A stretch of 14,903 nucleotides of DNA from Microcaldota archaeon (GTDB lineage: Archaea; Micrarchaeota; Micrarchaeia; Micrarchaeales; CABMGC01), in NCBI GenBank assembly GCA_030043435.1, contig JASHXR010000029.1, positions 1 to 14,903 of the forward strand, read 5' to 3'. Below, piece after piece: positions 1 to 6,484 of this stretch. The notes beneath the pieces are model-generated. The model made no database searches. It was not told the DNA's origin and was given only the letters and a program-made list of their open reading frames with translations. A program made the position numbers and the translations under genes. Position 1 is the stretch's first letter. Each line of letters begins with the position of its first letter.

Positions 1-562
1 TTCACATAAGACGGTTTTAGCCGGCTACGGTCTCTTTAAGCCCAATAATAGTGAACACCACTTGTGCCGCCGGTATTACCGTGGCGGCTGCCACCGGTCT
101 TACCCAGCACTTATTCTCCAAGCTGACTAGACTTGGCAAAAGATATACCGAAGTACATCACTCAGACTACCCCCATCACGCGTATGCGCATTGTGGAGTT
201 TGCGCGCCTGCTGCACGCCGTAGCGCTAGGGCCATTGTCTCAGTGCCCTTCTCGGGGCTCTTACTCTCATATCCCCTACGGGTAATAGGTATGGTGGGCC
301 GTTACCCCGCCATCTGCCTGATCCGACGCAGTCTCATCGTAGAGCGGTAGCGCTGCAATTTGCGCACCTTTTGAGCTAGGAGTCATCCCAGAGTCCCTAG
401 CCTATATGGCATTGGCCTCAGTTTCCCGAGGGTGTGCCCATCTCTACGGTAGATTGACCACGCGTTACTGAGCCGTGCGCCGTCCAACGAGGCCGTTGGG
501 CTGACTTGCATGGCTGTCGAAATCTGATAGCAGTGTCCTCCAGCAGCATCGACTGGAGTCAT
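1..562 (-). rRNA. 16S ribosomal RNA, 5' part (partial at left edge)
   Basis: Read on the minus strand, this is the first ~560 nt of an archaeal small-subunit rRNA, ending at the window edge near E. coli position 610. Seen directly: helix 1 at 540-556 (CCAG...CTGG, archaeal CCGG...CCGG), the GACACTGCTATCAG and CATGCAAGTC blocks just after it, GGCTCAGTAACGCGTGG at 455-471, CTGAGACAATGGCCC near 232-246, GCAGCAGGCGCGC at 202-214, and the 530 loop GGCAGCCGCCACGGTAATAC at 72-91. No intron is seen in this part. The 5' end is placed at 560-563 by homology to the archaeal start; the processed end may differ by a few bases. Several normally invariant positions differ (see findings), but helix 1 is compensated, which argues for a working gene. 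The 3' part and any link to 23S lie outside the window. Confidence 0.96.
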
Positions 563-575
563 TTTTGGAAGCATG

Positions 576-586
576 GTTTTTATACC
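576..586 (-). promoter_or_regulatory. TATA box immediately upstream of 16S rRNA
   Basis: The minus strand reads GGTATAAAAAC, a good archaeal TATA box. Its centre (~581) is only about 20 nt from the deduced mature 16S 5' end. At the usual 25-27 nt spacing, initiation would fall at or within the first bases of mature 16S, so either the leader is nearly absent or this box is not the main rRNA promoter. The second candidate at 738-747 would give a leader of about 155 nt. Confidence 0.45.
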
Positions 587-737
587 AAAACTTTCGCAAT
601 TGTCGTTCGCGAGCCTCTTTGCATTGCTCAAGACTACATCTAATTCCAATAGGAATTTTCACTATCCACAGCAGGCCAGGGCAGGCGTGAGCCTCCGAAG
701 GCCAGACGTGTAGACAGCGTATATATCGCTGCAATAA

Positions 738-747
738 GCTTATAAAG
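738..747 (-). promoter_or_regulatory. Possible distal 16S promoter (TATA box)
   Basis: The minus strand reads CTTTATAAGC. Initiation is expected near 717, which would make a ~155 nt leader before 16S carrying the GGCCT-TCGG-AGGCT hairpin, or else a separate small RNA. The choice between these is open. Confidence 0.35.
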
Positions 748-863
748 TGTGGCTCGGGCAGCACTACCGCAAGTCCTCGCAGGAAGAGGGCCGCGAACAG
801 GCGTTTTCGCGCCCATCGCGCTAATACTGCATGTCCAGAGGCACAGCCGATGAAGAGACAATG

Positions 864-871
864 TTTAAATA
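864..871 (+). promoter_or_regulatory. TATA box for the GXGXG gene
   Basis: TTTAAATA lies ~60 nt before the ATG at 927. At archaeal spacing, initiation is expected near 893, leaving a leader of about 34 nt that contains the GGAGAG Shine-Dalgarno-like sequence at 918-923. Confidence 0.45.
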
Positions 872-926
872 GACCTGGCTTTATGTCATACCGTCGTCTG
901 CCGCTCTCGGCAGGCATGGAGAGAGT

Positions 927-1658
927 ATGCCGGTCAACCCATTCGGGATAAGGAAGAGAGGGAGGGGCGACGTATGGAGGCACTATGCGAATCTCTTGCG
1001 CGACGACAAGGTTAGGGGCGCATTAAGAGGCGCGGATGGCGGGCCAATGGACAAGACGGCCAAGAGCGCGGCAGAGGACACCGACTCTGAAGGGACTAAG
1101 GAGCTCATGACGCTCCTCTCCGGGATAGGGCGTAAAGACGGCCCCTTCCTCTTCGCAGACCGTCTCTATGATGCGGCTGCATCGGTGCTCGCGCGCGCAT
1201 CCTATAAGCTTGAAGACGTCAAGCCTATAGTGAAGACGAGCGCAGCTGATCCCAGGCTGCTAGGCGCATTCGTCTCTGCCGCGATCAACAAGGTGATCTC
1301 TGGCTCAGACGTAGTGGAGCTGGAGGTGCAGGGCAGGAAGATACCCTACCTGGGCATGTGCATGTCGAAGGGCACGGTAATAATCAACGGCGATGGAGGA
1401 TGGAGGACGGGCTTTGCCATGTCAGGGGGCAACCTCATCGTCAGAGGAGATGTTGGGGACATGGCTGCTGCGTCGATGTCGGGCGGGGCGTTTGTGGCCA
1501 TGCGCAACGCTGGAAACTACGCAGGCTCATTCATGACTGACGGTATAATAGGGATAATGGGGAAGATGGGCTGCGAAGGGGCGTGCATCACTGGCGGGCG
1601 CGTCTTCGTAGGCAGCATCTCTACAGGTACCTTTTCTATATTTTCCCAAAAATCATGA
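927..1658 (+). CDS. GXGXG-repeat protein (FwdC / glutamate synthase alpha C-terminal-like), probably 3'-truncated
   Basis: The 243-residue frame has an Arg-rich N-terminus (1-40), a mixed helical stretch (55-130) and a right-handed beta-helix of GXGXG type. Five turns repeat every ~19 residues, each of the form GG-x-hydrophobic-hydrophobic-x-G-x-x-G: about 148-158, 166-177 (SGGNLIVRGDVG), 185-196, 204-215 and 222-230. This fold is known from the C-terminus of glutamate synthase large subunit and from formylmethanofuran dehydrogenase subunit C. A stand-alone protein without cysteine clusters or a catalytic domain gives no evidence of either enzyme activity. The ATG at 927 is favoured by GGAGAG at 918-923; ATG 1047 has no such signal. 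The last ~12 codons (STGTFSIFSQKS) leave the repeat pattern and become AT-rich, so the natural C-terminus is probably missing. The fold is fairly sure, the function unknown. Confidence 0.65.
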   Translation: MPVNPFGIRKRGRGDVWRHYANLLRDDKVRGALRGADGGPMDKTAKSAAEDTDSEGTKELMTLLSGIGRKDGPFLFADRLYDAAASVLARASYKLEDVKPIVKTSAADPRLLGAFVSAAINKVISGSDVVELEVQGRKIPYLGMCMSKGTVIINGDGGWRTGFAMSGGNLIVRGDVGDMAAASMSGGAFVAMRNAGNYAGSFMTDGIIGIMGKMGCEGACITGGRVFVGSISTGTFSIFSQKS

Positions 1659-1791
1659 TCTCCTGCACTGCCACAGGAAAACTGCTGTCCTTCAAATCTT
1701 TCATAAGCACATTGTGTTTCCATAAGGCATTCAGTGCTTCTGCAATAGCTAATCCACGGCGATAGTTTATAACGAAAGAGTATCGGCATAC
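1636..1791 (-). pseudogene. Remnant of an unidentified gene in an AT-rich patch
   Basis: On the minus strand a frame opens after an in-frame TAG (1792-1794) and ends at TAG (1636-1638). It has no plausible start codon near its beginning. Its translation is protein-like, with an amphipathic helical pattern: NYRRGLAIAEALNALWKHNV followed by LMKDLKDSSFPVAVQEIMIF, then GKI and stop. I do not recognise the family. Base and codon use are clearly more AT-rich than in neighbouring genes, and the 3' end overlaps the aberrant tail of the plus-strand GXGXG gene. I infer the 3' scrap of a transferred or decayed gene; a chance open frame is the alternative. An overlapping minus frame starting at ATG 1789 looks less protein-like. 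Confidence 0.35.
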
Positions 1792-1885
1792 CTATCGCTG
1801 ACGAAGGAACCTATCCCTATCTGAAGTCGACTCTATCTATGGCGGCTTGGAATTAAATCCGCCTGCCGCACCCCTTCAGCTGCCA
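1659..1885. other. Intergenic region between convergent GXGXG gene and secretion operon end
   Basis: The left ~140 bases are AT-rich and hold the minus-strand gene remnant. The right part (about 1795-1885) shows no gene, tRNA or clear hairpin. The secretion operon must end its transcript here, but I see no convincing T-run terminator on the minus strand. Confidence 0.4.
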
Positions 1886-2887
1886 TCAGACGCCTGCGGT
1901 GCCAAGGCTCGTGAAGATGCTTCCCATTACCAGCGTCACCACGTAGAAGATGATGAGCCCTGCTGCGACGAAGAGCGGCAGGTACCTTATGCCGCGTATC
2001 GTCTCCCCTGACGTTATCGCCGCGATGGTGAAGGAGCTTAGGCTGGTCGTTATCAGTATCGCGATGATGGCGAAGTCCTCGTACACGCCAGGGGTGATCT
2101 GCGGCGGGCTGGGCTTGAGGAACGAGATGCCTGTCGTGGGCAGCCCACCTGGGTTCTGCTGCAGTATCCCAGCCCAGACCTTGTCCGTCACCGTTATCAT
2201 CTGGAGCGTGAGGCCGTAGAGCGCCGGAGAGGCTATCACCGCGGCGAAGGCTATGAAGATTGTATACATGAAGAGCTGCCCCGAGATCTCCTTCTGCACG
2301 GTCTGCTGCGACCTCAGGTCCTTGGCGATCTGGTTCAGCAGGTCAGCCAGGGCGCCGCCGTACCTCACGGCCTCGAGGATCATCCTTATCGTGTGCTTCA
2401 TCTGCGTCGACCTGTACCTCCTTGCAAGCGCGTTGAGCGCGTCCTGCATCGTCTCCCCGCTGTAGAGGCGCTTGTTCAGGGCCTCTATGTCCTCTGTGAA
2501 GAACCCGAACTCCGGCCTGCGCGCGAGAAGCAGCGCGCGGTCCAGCGAGACCCCGCTCCTCACGTTCGCAGCGACGAGCTGGAGGTAGTCCGGCAGGAGC
2601 GTCTCGATGAAGTTCTTCCTCTTCTCAACGCGGAACTCGAGAAGCACGTAGAGCACCAGCTCGAACCCCACCCCTGCGATTATCCCTGCCGCTGCGGAGA
2701 GAAGCACGTTGTAGTGCAAGACCCCGACGGCGACAATCGGTATTATGGCGAAGAGGAGGAAGAAGCCGACGAGGCCGATGCCTATGAACGAGTTGACCGA
2801 CATCTTCACCCCGGCCAGGTCGAGCTCGTCGGAGACGTATCTCACTATGCTCCTCGAAACGAGCCTCTCGAACGTTACCCCTTTCAT
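1886..2887 (-). CDS. Type II/IV secretion membrane platform protein (GspF/TadC-type), second copy
   Basis: A 333-residue inner platform protein, expected to sit in the membrane and couple the secretion ATPase to filament assembly. Order: short cytoplasmic N-terminus, two membrane segments (about 33-57 and 60-84), a cytoplasmic T2SSF-like helical domain (85-205; note LLPDYLQLVAANVRSGVSLD and EAVRYGGALADLLNQIAKDL), membrane segment 206-228, an outside Pro-rich loop (~229-268) and two final segments (270-293, 302-325). Five segments and one T2SSF domain match the archaeal TadC/FlaJ-like half-size form, not the two-domain bacterial GspF. Last gene of the operon, 7 bp after the other platform gene. 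The ATG at 2887 is the first in-frame start after that stop. The family is certain, the exact filament type is not. Confidence 0.88.
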   Translation of the reverse strand: MKGVTFERLVSRSIVRYVSDELDLAGVKMSVNSFIGIGLVGFFLLFAIIPIVAVGVLHYNVLLSAAAGIIAGVGFELVLYVLLEFRVEKRKNFIETLLPDYLQLVAANVRSGVSLDRALLLARRPEFGFFTEDIEALNKRLYSGETMQDALNALARRYRSTQMKHTIRMILEAVRYGGALADLLNQIAKDLRSQQTVQKEISGQLFMYTIFIAFAAVIASPALYGLTLQMITVTDKVWAGILQQNPGGLPTTGISFLKPSPPQITPGVYEDFAIIAILITTSLSSFTIAAITSGETIRGIRYLPLFVAAGLIIFYVVTLVMGSIFTSLGTAGV

Positions 2888-2894
2888 GCTACCA

Positions 2895-3980
2895 CTACAT
2901 CGTGAAGAGCGGCCTCGAGTTCTTCATTATGTTCAGGAAGACGTACTGTATTATGGCTATGAAGATGAGGACCAGTATGAGGAAGGTGTCAGTGACGCTG
3001 AAGATGTTTATGAACGTGGTGAGGATAGCGAGCACGGCTATGCCCATGCTCGGCAGGATCACCCCGAAGAGCATGTAGAACATGGAGAGCGCGTTGAGCC
3101 TCTGCCCGTACCTCCTCAGCTCTATTACGCGCTCCTGCATCGCCTGGTCGACGACCTCCTGCAGTGCGGTCACCACGTCTGCGCCCTCCTTTATGGACAC
3201 CGAGGCCTGGAGCATTATCTTCTTGAAGGTCCTCGACCCGCTGGTCTCGCTCACTCTGTCTATCGCCTGGTCCATCGGCGTGCCGAGCTGTATCAGGTTT
3301 ATTATCTTCGCGAACTCCACGCTTGTGGCCCCGTATCCAGTCGAGACCGAGGTTAGGGCGTTGAAGAGCGGCACGCCGGACCTCAGGCTTATTATTATGT
3401 CCCTAGCAGCGAATAGTATGCCTCGCTCCACCTCCTTGCCTCGCTTCTTCACCCTCGCCGCAGGGTAGCGCAGGAACTGGGCGAAGAGGACCGTGTAAAT
3501 AGCATAGCCTATGACGGCGCCGATCAGCACAGCGATCACGATCGGGTTCGCGTACTTCGTGGCGAGCACGGCGTTCAGCATCACTATCATGGCCACCCCG
3601 ACGACTACCGCGATCAGTATCGCGTTTGTCATCATCCGCTTCGCGAACTGCTGCGGACTCCCCTTCAGGCCGACCTCCCTGAGCTGCGTCTCCAGGTCCT
3701 TGTGCTTCGCTACAAGGTTATCAAGGTAGATGTCGAACTTAGAGAATCTCGTCTTTGTGGCACGCGCACCACCCGATGCCCCGAGGCTGGCGCGCGCCTG
3801 CTCCGCCCGCGCAGCGGTGCCTCCTTCAGCCTGAGACGCCTGCTCCGCCCTTGCGCCTCCTGCCACAGGGGCTGCGCCGCCATGATAGATCGGCTTTGAC
3901 TTTATCTTGATGAAGCCGAGCCTCTTGGGCTTGGTGAAACCTACTATCTCCCCTCCACCAGCGCCACTATCGCCATCCAT
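2895..3980 (-). CDS. Type II/IV secretion membrane platform protein (GspF/TadB-type) with long disordered N-terminus
   Basis: About 361 residues. The N-terminal ~75 residues are unusual: a short basic patch (KPKRLGFIKIKSKPIYHGG, near 17-35) followed by an Ala/Gly/Gln/Glu/Arg-rich linker. Then a helical stretch (80-115), membrane segments (118-139, 146-168), a cytoplasmic T2SSF-like domain (170-295, with ARDIIISLRSGVPLFNAL and SVSIKEGADVVTALQEVVDQ) and C-terminal membrane segments (295-324, 331-351). It pairs with the next gene as a TadB/TadC-like heteromeric platform. Start choice: ATG 3980 has GGTG nine bases upstream; a GTG at 3992 would overlap the previous gene's stop (3985-3987) and add four residues. 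The basic patch and linker could bind the ATPase or another operon protein; that is inference. Confidence 0.87.
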   Translation of the reverse strand: MDGDSGAGGGEIVGFTKPKRLGFIKIKSKPIYHGGAAPVAGGARAEQASQAEGGTAARAEQARASLGASGGARATKTRFSKFDIYLDNLVAKHKDLETQLREVGLKGSPQQFAKRMMTNAILIAVVVGVAMIVMLNAVLATKYANPIVIAVLIGAVIGYAIYTVLFAQFLRYPAARVKKRGKEVERGILFAARDIIISLRSGVPLFNALTSVSTGYGATSVEFAKIINLIQLGTPMDQAIDRVSETSGSRTFKKIMLQASVSIKEGADVVTALQEVVDQAMQERVIELRRYGQRLNALSMFYMLFGVILPSMGIAVLAILTTFINIFSVTDTFLILVLIFIAIIQYVFLNIMKNSRPLFTM

Positions 3981-3984
3981 CCTC

Positions 3985-4965
3985 TCAACCACCGTGCTCC
4001 GCGAGCCTACGCTTCACTTCGCTCATCCTCTGCTCCCTGAGCGCGTCCAGGCCTCCGCCTGCGCTCCCTCCGCTTCCCGCGCTCTCCTCGAGCGCGCCGA
4101 GCTCCATCCTGATAACCTTCAACTGCTCGCTATTAAATACGTTGGCATCAAGCCCCTCGCCTATCTTCTCCAGCTCCGTTATCTGGTCGGGCAGCGAGAG
4201 CGACGGCAGGACCGCGCCCTCCTTAGCGACGGGCATCTCAGGGGCCGCAGCAGCAGCGGGCTGGACCCTCCCTGCGACCACGAGCTTCATCTCCCTCGCC
4301 GCTGCATCGGCGTCTGCCTCGGGCGCAGCCCCTGTACCTCCTCTGCCTGTCTCCGGAGCCTGCGCAGCCTGTTCCGCTACGCCTCCACTTGTAGCCTGTG
4401 CCTGGGACTGCAGTGCCGCAGCGCTTCCTGACTGTGCAGCTGGTGCCTGCTGGGCCCCAATCTGCGCAGCTTCCTTCGCCGGCCCGGCTGGCGCAACGCC
4501 TCCTGCTGGCTGCGACGCTCCGCTCGCTGGTGCGCTCGCCTGCGCGCTGCGCTCCTTCTTCCGCACCGACGCGCCTGCTGCCCTGAGCCGCTCCGCGATT
4601 GCCTTCTCCTCGCCCACCCCGCGATCCCAGGCGAGCTTGAACTCCTTCTCCGCGAGCGCTATGTACCTGCTCCTCCCCGCGAGCGCGCCTGCGGACCTTG
4701 CGGCCCCCTCGATACCAGCCTCGATGGTGTGCACCCTCTCGAGCTCCGATACTGCGGGTTTTGCATCATCTGCTGCATTGTATGGTACTATCGACGCGGC
4801 GCGCTCCGCGGCTGCCTGGGAATCTCCCTCTGAGTAGCCCCTCGCCGTAGCCCTCTCGGCCAGCGCCTCGCCGAGCTTCACCACCGCGACGCCTCCGTTG
4901 CGCCCCCCCTCGGCTACGTCCTCGGCCATCCCTGCCGCATCCTCATATACAGGACCGCCATCCAC
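3985..4965 (-). CDS. Ala/Gln/Pro-rich low-complexity protein of the secretion operon, function unknown
   Basis: About 326 residues, no family recognised. No membrane segment or signal peptide is visible. The N-terminal ~150 residues are mostly helical and Ala/Glu-rich (LGEALAERATARGYSEGDSQ; a later run is REM-type charged helix). The middle (~150-250) is low-complexity Ala/Gln/Gly/Pro sequence, expected to be disordered. The C-terminal ~75 residues look ordered and helical (SLPDQITELEKIGEGLDANV, then QLKVIRMELGALEE). Start: GTG 4965 has GGTG five bases upstream and begins just after the ATPase stop; ATG 4929 is the alternative, and a longer frame to 5103 would overlap the ATPase and is unlikely. 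Its fixed place between motor and platform genes suggests a cytoplasmic adaptor or regulator of the machine. Whether other archaea have it should be tested with the C-terminal 75 residues only, because the middle will give composition-driven hits. Confidence 0.7.
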   Translation of the reverse strand: MDGGPVYEDAAGMAEDVAEGGRNGGVAVVKLGEALAERATARGYSEGDSQAAAERAASIVPYNAADDAKPAVSELERVHTIEAGIEGAARSAGALAGRSRYIALAEKEFKLAWDRGVGEEKAIAERLRAAGASVRKKERSAQASAPASGASQPAGGVAPAGPAKEAAQIGAQQAPAAQSGSAAALQSQAQATSGGVAEQAAQAPETGRGGTGAAPEADADAAAREMKLVVAGRVQPAAAAAPEMPVAKEGAVLPSLSLPDQITELEKIGEGLDANVFNSEQLKVIRMELGALEESAGSGGSAGGGLDALREQRMSEVKRRLAEHGG

Positions 4966-4973
4966 TCCAGCAC

Positions 4974-6476
4974 CTAGAAGAGCTCCCTCGTATACTGCAC
5001 ATCGTCGGCCACGGCCTTGACCACCTTTGACGGGTCCTTGTAGTAGCTCGAGACTATGTAGCCTGCGCCGTCCACGTCCTTTATCTTGTTCTTGACCATC
5101 CACTGCAGGATCCTGGCCTTCTCCTCCACGTCCTCGTTTATCTCACTCATCGTGTAGCCGGCGTAGAGCCCTATGGTCGAGGCGAGCTTCTCGAGCTCAG
5201 CGACCTTGATGAACGTGTCGTCGCGTATGTTCCACCTCTCGATCACTGAGACGTCACCGGAGTTGCCCACCTCGCCGAACTCGTACACCCTCCTTATCCC
5301 GAGCCTCCTGTGCCTGAACAGGGTGACCACAGAGCCTATCGCGGTCATAAGCAGCTTGGGCGTGGAGATGGGCGGGTTGGTCATCCTTATTATCGTGTCC
5401 TGGGCGCTGTCCGCGTGCACCGTGCCGTATACCGCGTGGCCGGTATGTATGGCCTCGAAGAGCGTCTCAGCATCGCTCTTCGTCCTTATCTCTCCGACAA
5501 GCAGTATGTCTGGCCTCTGCCTCAGCGCGTTTATCATGAGGTCGTAGAGCCCTATGGCGCCCTTGCCCTCGGGGTTGGGCTGTCTCGTCAGCATGGGCAG
5601 CCACTGCAGGAATGAAGGGAGCGTCAACTCCCTCGTCTCCTCGACAGAGATGACGCGCCTGTTCGCCGGAAGGAAGACTCCCATCGCGTTCAGGAAGGAG
5701 GTCTTCCCGCTGGCTGTGCCTCCTGAGAGCAGCATGGATATCTCGTTCTGGACGCAGAGCCAGATCAGCGCGGCTATCTTCGGCGAGATCGTCTTGTTCT
5801 CTATGAGCAGCGGCATGGTCCACGGGTTCTTGGAGAACTTCCTTATCGTGATGGTGTTCCCTGTCTGCGAGACCGGGAAGAGGGTGGCGTTGACCCTGGA
5901 CCCGTCGGCCAGCTCCGCGTCCATCATGGGCGCTAGATTGTTTATCTGCCTGCCGACGCGCCTGCCTATCTGGTCAGCATCGTCGTAGATCATCTCCTCA
6001 GAAGCCAGCCTGAGGGAGGTCCTGCACCACCCGAACTCCTTGTGGAACACCCAGATGTTGTCCCTCGAGCCGTTTATCGTAATCTCCTCCAGGTTGTCGT
6101 CGGCCAGCGGGATCTCGATCATGCCCAGGCCGAGCATCATGTTCAGCACGAACGCGGTCAGCATGTTCCTTGTCTCCTCGCGCGTCCCGGGCAGGTACTT
6201 GTTTATCATCAGGTTAGCAGCCTCGGTGTACTTCCCGACCAGCTCCCTCTCGTAGGCCTTGTCCTCCACCCTAGACGGGTCCACTGGGACCAGCGAGAGC
6301 AGCTCCTGCCTCAGCGAGAGCATGAAGACCGTGGTAGCCTCGCCAAGCCCCTGCATGTCTATCTGGTAGTCGAGCACGAAGCCGCCCCTCTCGACTATCC
6401 TGACAGTAGCCATGAGCCCCTTCGCGTTCAGCTTGTACGTGGCAACCTCCTTGTACTTCGTCTGGTCGTCTTCCAT
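4974..6476 (-). CDS. Type II/IV secretion system ATPase (TadA/VirB11/FlaI family)
   Basis: A 500-residue hexameric motor ATPase that powers pilus, archaellum-like or secretion assembly at the cytoplasmic face of the membrane. Motifs seen: Walker A GGTASGKTS (252-260), acidic box ISVEETREL (276-284), Walker B RQRPDILLVGEIR (319-331), His box HTGHAVYGTVHADS (344-357). The N-terminal ~240 residues match the N-domain of archaeal secretion ATPases, with EEITINGSRDNIWVFHKEFG at 130-149 and DGSRVNATL at 191-199. All catalytic residues are present, so it should be active. The ATG at 6476 is preceded by a strong AGGAGGT Shine-Dalgarno, 8 bp after the previous stop. Second gene of the operon. The family is certain; which filament it serves cannot be told without the pilins. 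Confidence 0.95.
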   Translation of the reverse strand: MEDDQTKYKEVATYKLNAKGLMATVRIVERGGFVLDYQIDMQGLGEATTVFMLSLRQELLSLVPVDPSRVEDKAYERELVGKYTEAANLMINKYLPGTREETRNMLTAFVLNMMLGLGMIEIPLADDNLEEITINGSRDNIWVFHKEFGWCRTSLRLASEEMIYDDADQIGRRVGRQINNLAPMMDAELADGSRVNATLFPVSQTGNTITIRKFSKNPWTMPLLIENKTISPKIAALIWLCVQNEISMLLSGGTASGKTSFLNAMGVFLPANRRVISVEETRELTLPSFLQWLPMLTRQPNPEGKGAIGLYDLMINALRQRPDILLVGEIRTKSDAETLFEAIHTGHAVYGTVHADSAQDTIIRMTNPPISTPKLLMTAIGSVVTLFRHRRLGIRRVYEFGEVGNSGDVSVIERWNIRDDTFIKVAELEKLASTIGLYAGYTMSEINEDVEEKARILQWMVKNKIKDVDGAGYIVSSYYKDPSKVVKAVADDVQYTRELF

Positions 6477-6484
6477 CCAACCTC

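Larger units (their letters stand above)
563..926. other. Intergenic region between 16S rRNA and the GXGXG gene
   Basis: No open frame here looks like a real protein on either strand; the minus-strand frames present have no recognisable domain and cross the promoters. It holds two minus-strand TATA-like boxes (576-586 and 738-747) and one plus-strand box (864-871). On the minus strand, a small hairpin (GGCCT-TCGG-AGGCT) lies near 689-702. The stretch at about 563-660 is more AT-rich than the flanking genes. It is best read as an rRNA leader plus a divergent promoter region. Confidence 0.5.

Noticed and set aside
51..350. Plus-strand 99-codon frame, and minus-strand frames at 383-983
   Set aside because: The first lies within the 16S gene; the others run through 16S and its promoter region and resemble no protein.
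4142..4837. Long plus-strand open frame (231 codons) opposite the Ala-rich gene
   Set aside because: Ala/Ser/Pro-rich mirror of GC-rich codons on the minus strand; no domain, no start signal.
4966..5103. Upstream extension of the Ala-rich protein to ATG 5103
   Set aside because: Would overlap the ATPase 3' end by 130 bases in another frame; the extension is Arg/Gly-rich and shadow-like, and GTG 4965 has a Shine-Dalgarno.
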